8,173 nucleotides of DNA from Phycisphaeraceae bacterium (GTDB lineage: Bacteria > Planctomycetota > Phycisphaerae > Phycisphaerales > Phycisphaeraceae): NCBI GenBank assembly GCA_007119405.1, contig SKPT01000124.1:1-8173 (forward strand), in the 5' to 3' direction. Shown here piece after piece: positions 1 to 5,557 of the stretch; position 1 is the stretch's first letter; every line of letters begins with the position of its first letter. Made by a program: the position numbers and the translations under genes. The notes under the pieces are model-generated. The model saw nothing but the letters and a program-made list of their open reading frames with translations, made no database searches and was not told the origin of the DNA.

Positions 1-491
1 CACGTCGGCACGTCGTGGCCGGGCAGCGACTCCATGTTGTCGCGCACGTACTTCTGCGACTTTTCCTTGATGCGGATCTCGTCGCCGGGCTTGACCTGGT
101 AGCTGGGCCGATCGGTCTTGCGGCCGTTGACCAGCAGGTGCCCGTGGGCCGCGAGCTGACGCGCCTGCCAGATGGTCCGCGCCCAGCCCAGCCGGCGGAT
201 CGTGTTGTCCAGGCGGCGCTCGAGCAGCCGCAGCAGGATCTCACCCGTGTTGCCGCGCGTGCGATTGGCTTCGTCCACGTAGAGGCGGAACTGCTTCTCC
301 ATCACGTTGTAGTGGTAGCGCAGCTTCTGCTTCTCGTTCAGGCGCAGGCCGTAGTCGCGCAACCGCCGGCCGCGGAAGCCGTGCACCCCCGGCGGGTTGA
401 GCTGGCGCTTGGTGGTGTGCTTGGGGACGTCGGCGATGGGCACGCCGACACGACGTGAGAGCTTGACCTTCGGGCCCGTGTAGTTGGCCAT
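1..491 (-). CDS. rpsD: 30S ribosomal protein S4 (3' end cut by window edge)
   Basis: Primary rRNA-binding protein that nucleates assembly of the 30S subunit body. The minus strand from the ATG at 491 reads MANYTGPKVKLSRRVGVPIA and stays open for 163 codons to the window edge; the family is about 200 residues, so some 40 C-terminal residues are missing. The S4 N-terminal domain covers residues 1-92 (key stretches 'NPPGVHGFRGRR' 32-43, 'YGLRLNEKQKLRYHY' 47-61, 'GNTGEILLRLLERRLDN' 80-96), and the S4 RNA-binding fold starts near 93 ('QARQLAAHGHLLVNGRK', then 'VKPGDEI'). There is no CxxC zinc site, so it is the C-minus form. No purine-rich Shine-Dalgarno precedes the ATG; a GC-rich hairpin lies there instead. 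The gene upstream is nnrE, not rpsM/rpsK, so S4 seems to begin its own transcription unit here. Family assignment is secure. Confidence 0.97.
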   Translation of the reverse strand, partial: MANYTGPKVKLSRRVGVPIADVPKHTTKRQLNPPGVHGFRGRRLRDYGLRLNEKQKLRYHYNVMEKQFRLYVDEANRTRGNTGEILLRLLERRLDNTIRRLGWARTIWQARQLAAHGHLLVNGRKTDRPSYQVKPGDEIRIKEKSQKYVRDNMESLPGHDVPT

Positions 492-501
492 GCGTTCAGA
501 C

Positions 502-521
502 CGCCCCGCGTTGACGGGGCG
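502..521 (-). promoter_or_regulatory. Hairpin in rpsD leader, just before the start codon
   Basis: A perfect 7-bp GC stem (502-508 with 515-521) encloses a 6-nt loop and ends 10 nt before the rpsD ATG, where a Shine-Dalgarno would normally lie. A second stem-loop sits at 537-550 (GCCGC, 4-nt loop, GCGGC). S4 is a known translational autoregulator in Escherichia coli (alpha operon) and Bacillus (rpsD leader), so a repressor-binding leader is possible. The stems are seen directly; the regulatory role is inference, and GC-rich DNA gives such stems by chance. Confidence 0.35.
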
Positions 522-601
522 CCTCTTTGCGGCTCGGCCGCGGCTGCGGCTCCGCCCGGTTCAAAGAAGTCCAGGGCCACGCCGGCCCAGGTGAGCCACG
601 C

Positions 602-630
602 ATTTAACCACCCCCGACCCCCGTCGTCAA
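602..630 (-). promoter_or_regulatory. Sigma-70-type promoter for rpsD
   Basis: On the minus strand TTGACG (630-625) is followed by exactly 17 bp and TTAAAT (607-602): five of six matches to the -35 consensus and four of six to the -10. Transcription would start near 595, giving a leader of about 100 nt before the rpsD ATG at 491. The AT-rich -10 stands out in GC-rich surroundings, and nnrE ends 46 bp upstream of the -35 element, so rpsD need not be read from nnrE. Confidence 0.6.
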
Positions 631-642
631 GTCGAACCGCCC

Positions 643-665
643 GCCGCTCGCGGCTTCGCCAAGCC
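643..665. repeat. 23-nt REP-like palindromic repeat, copy 1
   Basis: This GC-rich stretch starts GCCGCTCGCGGC (a GCCGC/GCGGC inverted repeat) and continues CTTCGCCAAGCC. It matches 7469-7491 at 20 of 23 positions by hand alignment. Both copies lie just beyond the stop codon of a minus-strand gene (nnrE here, the hemerythrin gene there) and in the same orientation relative to that gene. It has no T-run, so it is not a classical terminator; a REP-like repeat or 3'-end-stabilising element fits. Confidence 0.5.
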
Positions 666-676
666 TCCCCAACCCT

Positions 677-1381
677 TCAACCACCTCCACCCCGCACCAT
701 CTCCAACAATCCCGGCGGCACGCCGATGTCCGCCACCACCACCCGCCCCGCGTAATCGCTTGCCCCGGGCTCATCAAATATCGACTTGTACGCCGCGAAC
801 GTCACCGTCACGTCCGCCCGCACCGTCGCGTTGCTCGGCCGTCCGCTCTGGCAATCCAGCCCCGAGGGCACGTCCACCGCCAGCACCCGCGCCCCGCCGG
901 CCCCGGCGTCGTTGCTCCGCTCAATCGCCCCGGCGACCGGCTCCCGGACCTGCCCGCGAAAACCCGTGCCCAGCAACGCGTCAACCACCAACGCCGCGCC
1001 CTCAAGCGATGGCAACCGCCCCGCCTGCTCCACCACCACGATGCCCAGCCCCATCCGCCGACATATCTCCGCGTTGATCGCCGCGTCGCCCGTCAGCTCG
1101 CTCGGGGCCTTGAGCGCCACGATGCGCACGGCCGCGCCGCGGTTGTGCAGGTGGCGGGCGATGACGTACCCGTCGCCGCCGTTGTTCCCCCCGCCGGCGA
1201 GGACGACGGCGCCGCGGCCCGCGCCCCGGGCAAGCTCCGCCAGCGCCACCTCCGCGGCGTTGCGCCCGGCGTTCTCCATGAGGATGATGCCGGGCATCGC
1301 CAGGTGCTCGATCGCCAGGCGATCCAGCTCGCGCACCTGGGCGCACGTCAACGTCGGGCCAGGGGGCTCGTGGTCCATCAT
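677..1381 (-). CDS. nnrE: NAD(P)HX epimerase (YjeF N-terminal domain, stand-alone)
   Basis: Metabolite-repair enzyme: it interconverts the R and S epimers of hydrated NADH/NADPH so that the partner dehydratase can restore the cofactor; cytosolic. The 234 residues cover only the YjeF N-terminal Rossmann-like domain. Visible marks are 'PGIILMENAG' (30-39), the nucleotide-binding loop 'GGGNNGGDGYV' (63-73), 'VVDALLGTG' with Asp134 (132-140) and 'VLAVDVPSGLD' with Asp170 (166-176), then 'TVTFAAYK' and 'VVVADIGVPP'. The C-terminal dehydratase domain of the fused Escherichia coli Nnr is absent and no nnrD lies in the window, so the partner must be elsewhere. Start is ATG 1381 or the next ATG at 1378; neither has a clear Shine-Dalgarno. 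It lies 58 bp beyond the response regulator on the same strand and could be cotranscribed with it. The protein ends in a four-glycine run. Confidence 0.93.
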   Translation of the reverse strand: MMDHEPPGPTLTCAQVRELDRLAIEHLAMPGIILMENAGRNAAEVALAELARGAGRGAVVLAGGGNNGGDGYVIARHLHNRGAAVRIVALKAPSELTGDAAINAEICRRMGLGIVVVEQAGRLPSLEGAALVVDALLGTGFRGQVREPVAGAIERSNDAGAGGARVLAVDVPSGLDCQSGRPSNATVRADVTVTFAAYKSIFDEPGASDYAGRVVVADIGVPPGLLEMVRGGGG

Positions 1382-1439
1382 GCAAGCTTATCCGCCCAGG
1401 GCCTGGCCGTGGCCGGGCGCCTTCGCCGTGGCGGGGGCG

Positions 1440-2096
1440 TCAGAACCCCGGCGGGGTCTGCTGTGGGTCCATGTGCCCGGCCTGCTCCAGGTTCACCGCC
1501 ATGCGCACCAGCTCCGCCAGGCTCGCCGCTCCCATCTTCTCCATCACGTGGGCGCGGTGGACCTCGATCGTCTTCTGGCTCAGGTCCAGGTCCGCGGCGA
1601 TCTGCTTGTTCAGCCGGCCCTGGACCACCAGGTCCAGCACCTGCCGCTCGCGTGGCGTCAGCGCGTCGTAGCGGCGCTTCAGCTCACCCATGTTCGCCTC
1701 GGTCGCCTGCTGCTGCTCCTGCCGACGCAGCGCCTGGCGGATCCCGCCCAGCAGCACCTGGTCAGAGAACGGCTTCTCGATGAAGTCGAGCGCCCCGGCC
1801 TTGATCGCCCGCACCGCCAGCGGCACGTCTCCGTGGCCGGTGATCATCAGCACCGGCAGGCCGATCCCCTTCTTGTTGAGCTCGTCCTGCAAATCAAGCC
1901 CGCTCATGCCCGGCAGACGCACATCCGCCACCAGGCAGCCGCGCGGCGCGTGGTCGAACTGCGTGATCCGCTCGAGAAACTCGTCCGCCGTACCGAACGC
2001 CTCGACGCGATGGCCGACCGATCCGATCAACCACGTCAGCGAATCACGCATCGCCGCGTCGTCGTCCACCACGTAAACCGTCGGCTGTGCAGACAT
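1440..2096 (-). CDS. Two-component response regulator, FixJ/NarL type
   Basis: DNA-binding transcription regulator of 218 residues, almost certainly paired with the kinase upstream. Receiver domain, residues 5-120: acidic pocket Asp11-Asp12, phosphoacceptor Asp58 in 'CLVADVRLPGMSG', Thr86 in 'ITGHGD', Lys108 in 'FIEKPF'. After a Gln-rich linker (126-140), a LuxR-type helix-turn-helix covers about 144-205 ('LTPRERQVLDLVVQG', 'NKQIAADLDLSQKTIEVHRAHVMEKM'). This is the FixJ/TodT/StyR layout. I chose ATG 2096 because the receiver fold begins 4-5 residues later and a GGGA lies about 9 nt upstream; ATG 2111 in the same frame would add five residues. The open frame continues to 2270 but shows no protein signal there. 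Which genes it controls cannot be read from the window. Transcription probably uses both the kinase promoter and the site at 2159-2187. Confidence 0.93.
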   Translation of the reverse strand: MSAQPTVYVVDDDAAMRDSLTWLIGSVGHRVEAFGTADEFLERITQFDHAPRGCLVADVRLPGMSGLDLQDELNKKGIGLPVLMITGHGDVPLAVRAIKAGALDFIEKPFSDQVLLGGIRQALRRQEQQQATEANMGELKRRYDALTPRERQVLDLVVQGRLNKQIAADLDLSQKTIEVHRAHVMEKMGAASLAELVRMAVNLEQAGHMDPQQTPPGF

Positions 2097-2158
2097 CCAT
2101 TCCCGTTTCATGGGCTGTTGCAGATCAGACACTGGACCGGTCAGTTTTATTATCGAAG

Positions 2159-2187
2159 ATTCTAGCCTTGCGCCTTCTGCCTTTAAA
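2159..2187 (-). promoter_or_regulatory. Candidate promoter for the response regulator
   Basis: On the minus strand TTTAAA (2187-2182), 17 bp, then TAGAAT (2164-2159): four of six and five of six consensus matches. Transcription would start near 2152, about 55 nt before the ATG at 2096. A locally AT-rich patch supports it. It would let the regulator be made independently of the kinase. Confidence 0.4.
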
Positions 2188-2200
2188 CCCGTCGGGTGTC

Positions 2201-2214
2201 GCCACGGTGGCACC
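2201..2214. repeat. Inverted repeat GCCAC-G-GTGGC overlapping a GGTGGCACC word
   Basis: 2201-2211 is a perfect 5-bp inverted repeat around one base, and 2206-2214 reads GGTGGCACC, the reverse complement of the GGTGCCACC core found at 4192-4201 and 6511-6519. It lies 14 bp upstream of the candidate -35 of the response regulator promoter, so it could be an operator or another copy of a dispersed intergenic repeat. The rest of the 2097-2362 gap shows only a GGCC-GCGA-GGCC mini-hairpin and no convincing gene. Confidence 0.3.
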
Positions 2215-2362
2215 GAGGATCGGTGAAAATGGGGCGGCCACAACCAGACCCCTTCGCCGGGGCGGTTCACCAGGGATCACGGTGCCTGTTTCCCGGCGGC
2301 CTCGCGGCCAGTGCGTAAACTTGGCGCTCACGCGTTCTTATCGATCCGGTCCAGGCCCGGCG

Positions 2363-3997
2363 TCACTGCTCGTCGGTCGTCGGCCGCACCGGCAGGCGCA
2401 CGGTGAAGCTCAGCCCGGGCCCCGGGTCGTTGCGCGCGGCAATCAGCTCGCCGCCATGCGCCTCGACAATCGATCGGCTGATGGTCAGGCCCATGCCCAT
2501 GCCGCGGCTCTTGGTCGAGTAGAAAGGCTCGAAGACCCTGTTCAGGTCCGCCGAATCGATCCCCGGGCCCGTGTCGCTGACCTGCAGCGCCACGGCGTGC
2601 GGCCCCTCGCGGCGGGTGCGCACGGTGACCTGCCGCCGGCCCGGCTCCACGTCCGCCATCGCGTCGATCGCGTTGCGAATCAGGTTCAGGATCACCTGCT
2701 CGATCTGGATCGTGTCGACGATCACCGCCGGCAGGTCGTCAGCCAGCTCCAGCTCCAACTCCACCTCCTGGTGGCGCAGCTCCACCTCGATCAGCTCCGC
2801 CACCTCCTCGATCAGGGCGGTCAGCGCAATCGCCGTGCGCTCCGGCTCGCGCTTGCGCACGAACTGGCGCATCCGCCGGATGATCTGCCCGGCCCGCTGG
2901 CTCTGGGCGTCGACGCGCGACAGCAGCTCGTCGAGCTCGGCCATGTCGAAGCGCCCGCTGCGCAGCCGCCGCAGCCCGCCCTGAACGTAGCTGCCGATCG
3001 CCGCCAGCGGCTGGTTCAGCTCGTGCGCCAGCTCCGAGGCCATCTGCCCCATGGTGCTCAGCCGCCCGACGTGCGCCAGCTCCGCCTCGCGCTGCCGGGC
3101 CAGGCGTTCGGCCCGCTGCTGCTCGGTGATGTCGCGCTGGATCGCCACGAAGTGGGTGACGCGCCCCGACTCGTCGCGCACGGGCGTGACGTGCCAGTGC
3201 AGAATGAAGCGCTCGCCGTTCTTGCGGTAGTTGTACGTCTGGCCCTCGAAGCGCTCGCCACGCGCCAGCGACTGCTTGAGCCGGTCCAACTCCCGGCGGC
3301 TGGTCTCGGGCCCCTGGAGAATGCGCGGCGTCTTGCCGTACACCTCCTCGAGCGTGTACCCGGTCATCTGCGTGAAGGCGTGGTTGGCGTAGCGGATGCG
3401 CGGCCCGGGCGGGTCGAGCTCGGCGTCGGTGATCAGCACCGCCTCGCCCACCTGCTCGATCGCCGCCTGGATCAGGCGCAGGTGCTGAAGCGCCTCGTAG
3501 TGGCGCGTCACGTCGCGCGAGACGGATATGATCTCCAGCACCTGCCCGGTGTCCGCGTCGGTGATGGCCTTGCTGACCGTCTCCAGCCAGACGTAGTGGC
3601 CATCGCGGTGGCGCATGCGGTAGATGGTCGTGACCTGTTCCTCGCCCTGCTGGAGGGCGGCGAGCGACCGGCCGGCGGTCTGCACGTCGTCCGGATGGAT
3701 CTTGTCGAGGGCGGACTCGCCGATGAGATCCTCCGGCTCATAGCCCACCAGCGTCCGCGAGGCCGGCGACACGTACTGGTAAACCCCATCAGGCGAGTGC
3801 AGGGCAACCTTGTCGTTGGCGTGCTCGGCGACCAGGCGGTAGCGCTGACGGCACTCGCGCAGCGCATGCTCACACTGCCGCCGCGCGGCGGTCTCGCCTT
3901 CCAGCCGCGCCTGCGCGTCCGCCAGGCGTCGCTCAAGCTCGCGTCGTTCGTCGGCGCCGTTTGTCTCGCGGACCGGGTTGTCGCGCTCGGCAGTCAT
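2363..3997 (-). CDS. Soluble PAS-PAS sensor histidine kinase, partner of the FixJ-type regulator
   Basis: Sensor kinase of 544 residues that should phosphorylate the regulator at 1440-2096. In order: a charged N-terminal coiled coil (about 14-52), PAS 1 with its C-terminal motif (about 53-165), PAS 2 (about 172-293), a short coil, the dimerisation domain with phosphoacceptor His325 in 'ELAHELNQPLAAIGSYVQGG', and the ATPase domain with N-box Asn442 ('NLIRNAIDAM'), G1 'DTGPGI' (475-480), F-box 'FEPFYSTK' and G2 'GMGMGL' (499-504). No transmembrane segment or signal peptide is visible, so it senses a cytoplasmic signal. PAS 2 carries 'GKTPRILQGPETS' (221-233), a flavin-type PAS relative in which the LOV adduct cysteine position (NCRFLQG) reads TPR. 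I see no FixL-type heme PAS. ATG 3997 is preferred, with a GGAGG only 3 nt before it; the frame runs open to a TTG at 4111 without domain signal. Confidence 0.94.
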   Translation of the reverse strand: MTAERDNPVRETNGADERRELERRLADAQARLEGETAARRQCEHALRECRQRYRLVAEHANDKVALHSPDGVYQYVSPASRTLVGYEPEDLIGESALDKIHPDDVQTAGRSLAALQQGEEQVTTIYRMRHRDGHYVWLETVSKAITDADTGQVLEIISVSRDVTRHYEALQHLRLIQAAIEQVGEAVLITDAELDPPGPRIRYANHAFTQMTGYTLEEVYGKTPRILQGPETSRRELDRLKQSLARGERFEGQTYNYRKNGERFILHWHVTPVRDESGRVTHFVAIQRDITEQQRAERLARQREAELAHVGRLSTMGQMASELAHELNQPLAAIGSYVQGGLRRLRSGRFDMAELDELLSRVDAQSQRAGQIIRRMRQFVRKREPERTAIALTALIEEVAELIEVELRHQEVELELELADDLPAVIVDTIQIEQVILNLIRNAIDAMADVEPGRRQVTVRTRREGPHAVALQVSDTGPGIDSADLNRVFEPFYSTKSRGMGMGLTISRSIVEAHGGELIAARNDPGPGLSFTVRLPVRPTTDEQ

Positions 3998-4061
3998 GGA
4001 CCTCCCGACAGGCAATCCAACGATACGTGCAGTGCCATGGCCCGGCTTGCAGCGTTGTTGG

Positions 4062-4079
4062 AAAAACCCCCTACGGGTT
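4062..4079 (-). terminator. Weak terminator-like hairpin upstream of the kinase
   Basis: Read on the minus strand, AACCC (4079-4075), a 5-nt loop, GGGTT (4069-4065) and a run of five T (4066-4062, overlapping the stem). The stem is only 5 bp, so termination would be weak. It lies 65 bp before the kinase start, where it could end transcripts from upstream or act as an attenuator. The overlapping palindrome GGGTTAACCC (4075-4084) may instead be an operator. Confidence 0.25.
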
Positions 4080-4147
4080 AACCCCACGCGGCTAGCCCGA
4101 ATCGTTCGCAATCATCACCCCGACACGGCGGACAGCAGAGGTAAAAC

Positions 4148-4225
4148 ATGCCTGAATATCATCTTGGAACGTGTGGGGCAAGCCCTCCTCGGGGTGCCAC
4201 CCAACCCGCCGTGGAGTGCGTCTGA
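4148..4225 (+). CDS. Possible 25-residue ORF with a good ribosome site
   Basis: ATG 4148 is preceded by AGAGG with a 6-nt spacer, among the better Shine-Dalgarno matches in the window, and opens a 25-codon frame (MPEYHLGTCG...) ending at TGA 4223-4225. I do not recognise the peptide. Its second half is encoded by the repeat module at 4177-4201, which argues against selection on the protein. It could be a leader peptide for whatever follows on the plus strand, or chance. Confidence 0.2.
   Translation: MPEYHLGTCGASPPRGATQPAVECV
4177..4201 (+). repeat. Dispersed intergenic repeat module, copy 1
   Basis: GGCAAGCC (4177-4184), a short spacer, then CGGGGTGCCACC (4190-4201). The same layout, GGCTTGCC plus spacer plus the identical 12-mer, occurs at 6493-6519. 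Both copies are intergenic and on the same strand. Confidence 0.45.
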
Positions 4226-4235
4226 GACAAATCTG

Positions 4236-4271
4236 AGGTGCACCTGGCACCCTTGTCACACCCTTGTCACA
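4236..4271. promoter_or_regulatory. Operator-like cluster: palindrome plus two 11-bp direct repeats
   Basis: AGGTGCACCT (4236-4245) is a perfect 10-bp palindrome. It is followed by CCCTTGTCACA twice, head to tail with no gap (4250-4260 and 4261-4271). The 11-bp period is about one helical turn, so two protein monomers would sit on the same DNA face. Its place in a divergent spacer next to a two-component gene pair suggests a regulator site, possibly for the FixJ-type protein; that link is inference. Confidence 0.4.
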
Positions 4272-4288
4272 CAGGTTCTTACACGAAT

Positions 4289-4363
4289 CCGGATGATTCC
4301 CGGCGCGGGCGCCGCGTCCAAGCCGCGCCTCGTGACTGTGTGTCCGTGCACCCCATCATCCGG
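4289..4363. repeat. Nested perfect inverted repeats
   Basis: CCGGATGAT (4289-4297) is exactly complementary to ATCATCCGG (4355-4363). Inside it GGCGCGG (4302-4308) pairs with CCGCGCC (4323-4329) around a 14-nt loop. Together they could fold into a two-tier structure in an RNA leading to the tRNA-like element and the RNase Z-like gene. Stems are seen; RNA function is inferred. Confidence 0.35.
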
Positions 4364-4453
4364 GCCAGTCCGTGTGGCTGGGGCCAGGGGCGGCCTTGCT
4401 CCGGCGGGCGAAGCGGGGGATACTTGCCGTCGGCGCCGCGGAAGCGCCGATCC

Positions 4454-4522
4454 GGCCGGGCCGACGGGCGTCCCTGCGACGCCCGGGCGGCCATGCCGCG
4501 GGTTCGATTCCCGTCGCGGCCG
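4454..4522 (+). ncRNA. tRNA-like element: T-arm and acceptor end without full tRNA body
   Basis: 4501-4511 is an exact GGTTCGATTCC (the B-box/T-loop consensus). Around it GCGGG (4498-4502) pairs with CCCGT (4510-4514) around the 7-base loop TTCGATT, as in a normal 5-bp T-stem. Next come seven bases CGCGGCC (4515-4521) and a G in the discriminator position (4522), with no encoded CCA. GGCCGGG at 4454-4460 can pair with the acceptor strand at six of seven positions. Between lie a 7-bp hairpin (4466-4472 with 4478-4484) and only 37 nt in all, too short for D and anticodon arms, and no loop has a U33-anticodon pattern. Another 7-bp hairpin is at 4430-4450. It may be a tRNA remnant, an old attachment site, or a tRNA-like leader of the gene at 4614. 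Confidence 0.45.
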
Positions 4523-4613
4523 ATTGCCCCGGATCACCGGCCTGCACGCAGGCGGTCGGCCGACGTCCCGGGCCCTTGCCTCCCCCCGCCGACCGCCGCA
4601 GCCAGGTCCTGCC

Positions 4614-5528
4614 ATGATTCCACGCGAGCCCGCCCGCAGCCCCCAGATGGGCTATCTCTACATCCCGCCCTACCGCGTCCAGGGCATCTCCATCGCCGGG
4701 GAGCAGACCGCCGTCCACGTGCCCGAGCTCGACGTCTGCTTCGACATCGGCTCGGCGCCCAAGCCCGTGCTCACCGCCGACCACGTGGCGCTGTCGCATG
4801 GCCACATGGATCATGCCGCCGCCCTGGCCTACTACTTCTCGCAGCGCCACTTCCAGGGCATCGGCACGGGCACGCTCGTGTGCCACCCCGAGCTCGAGAA
4901 GCCCGTGCGCAACGTCATGACCGCCTGGATCGACCTCGAAGCCCAGCGCACACCCTACAACGTCGTCGCCCTGGCGCCGGACGAGCAGCTGGAGATCAAG
5001 AACAACATCTACCTCCGAGGCTTCGAGACTTCTCACACCGTGCCGTCGCTGGGCTTTACCGTCATCGAGCAGCGCTCCAAGCTGCGGCCGGAGCTCGCGG
5101 ACCTGCCGCAGGAGCGCATCGTCGAGCTCAAGGCCCGCGGCGAGCCGATCACCCACACGCTGGAGATTCCGCTGGTCGCCTACACGGGCGACACGATGTG
5201 GGGGGCGCATTTCGAGCGCCCCGACCTGCTCGAGGCGCGCATCATCATCACCGAGTGCACGTTCCTCGAGCCCGGCCACCGCAGCCGTGCGGCCGTGGGC
5301 AAGCACCTGCACCTGGACGACATCGTGAACCTGCTCGAAGCGTCGAGCGCCGAGGCGGTGGTGCTCACGCACCTGTCGCGGCGCACGCACATCGGGCAGG
5401 TGCGCAAGGCGCTGGACCAGGTGATTCCGGACCATCATCGCCAGCGCGTGCTGGTGCTGATGGACAACCGCACCAACCGCCAGCGCTTCGAGCGCCAACT
5501 GGCCGAAGCTGGGCAGCACCAGACCTGA
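4614..5528 (+). CDS. Metallo-beta-lactamase-fold hydrolase, short plant-type RNase Z-like
   Basis: Probable zinc phosphodiesterase of 304 residues. Metal ligands are visible: 'SHGHMDH' (61-67, the HxHxDH motif), His141 in 'SHTVPSLGF', Asp193 in 'AYTGDT', His231 in 'KHLHLDDI' and His253 in 'LTHLSRRTH'. The order and wording of these blocks, including 'IIITECTFLEPG' (210-221) and the stretch around 152-185 that runs up to the TGDT motif, resemble the short Arabidopsis tRNase Z (TRZ1) as I remember it, more than Escherichia coli RNase BN. RNase Z cuts tRNA precursors after the discriminator base. ATG 4614 is chosen with a weak AGG 7 nt upstream; ATG 4647 is an alternative, and the frame open far upstream lacks domain signal. 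It stands alone on the plus strand and converges with pyrF, 29 bp apart. It could act on another substrate, so no symbol is given. Confidence 0.85.
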   Translation: MIPREPARSPQMGYLYIPPYRVQGISIAGEQTAVHVPELDVCFDIGSAPKPVLTADHVALSHGHMDHAAALAYYFSQRHFQGIGTGTLVCHPELEKPVRNVMTAWIDLEAQRTPYNVVALAPDEQLEIKNNIYLRGFETSHTVPSLGFTVIEQRSKLRPELADLPQERIVELKARGEPITHTLEIPLVAYTGDTMWGAHFERPDLLEARIIITECTFLEPGHRSRAAVGKHLHLDDIVNLLEASSAEAVVLTHLSRRTHIGQVRKALDQVIPDHHRQRVLVLMDNRTNRQRFERQLAEAGQHQT

Positions 5529-5557
5529 AAGGTGCGGTGACGAGTCTGCTCGGGGTG

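Larger units (their letters stand above)
3998..4613. other. Divergent intergenic region between kinase and RNase Z-like gene
   Basis: This 616-bp stretch separates the minus-strand kinase from the plus-strand RNase Z-like gene. Its left part (to about 4290) is less GC-rich and holds a terminator-like hairpin, a GGGTTAACCC palindrome, a possible 25-codon ORF, a dispersed repeat module and two 11-bp direct repeats. Its right part (4289-4522) is very GC-rich, full of inverted repeats, and ends in a tRNA-like fold. I found no convincing sigma-70 promoter for either flanking gene. Long open frames cross it, but their composition is that of GC-rich noise; one reads 'RGFDSRRGR', a translation typical of tRNA T-arm DNA. 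Confidence 0.6.

Noticed and set aside
2363..3997. FixL oxygen sensor or LOV photoreceptor
   Set aside because: No heme-type PAS pattern was recognised, and the LOV cysteine is absent. Only the general FixL/FixJ architecture is shared.
2087..4081. A 664-codon plus-strand open frame
   Set aside because: It lies antisense to the kinase and the kinase-regulator gap, has Leu/Arg/Val/His-rich composition without motifs, and the opposite strand carries complete PAS, HisKA and ATPase domains. Stop codons are simply rare in GC-rich DNA.
4245..4256. Sigma-54 promoter at TGGCAC
   Set aside because: TGGCAC is present, but the required TGC at -12 is not at the correct spacing (the sequence reads TCAC), and there is no sigma-54 activator nearby.
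4446..4522. A complete functional tRNA or selC gene
   Set aside because: No D-arm, and no 7-nt anticodon loop with U33 in a paired 5-bp stem at any register tried; there is no UCA anticodon. Only the T-arm and acceptor end are convincing.
4170..4522. tmRNA ending at the tRNA-like element
   Set aside because: No 5' acceptor strand matching CGCGGCC at the right distance, and no recognisable tag-peptide frame.
3978..4613. N-terminal extension of the RNase Z-like protein upstream of 4614
   Set aside because: The frame is open, but its translation is noise across the kinase start, repeats and the tRNA-like element; the lactamase fold begins just after 4614.
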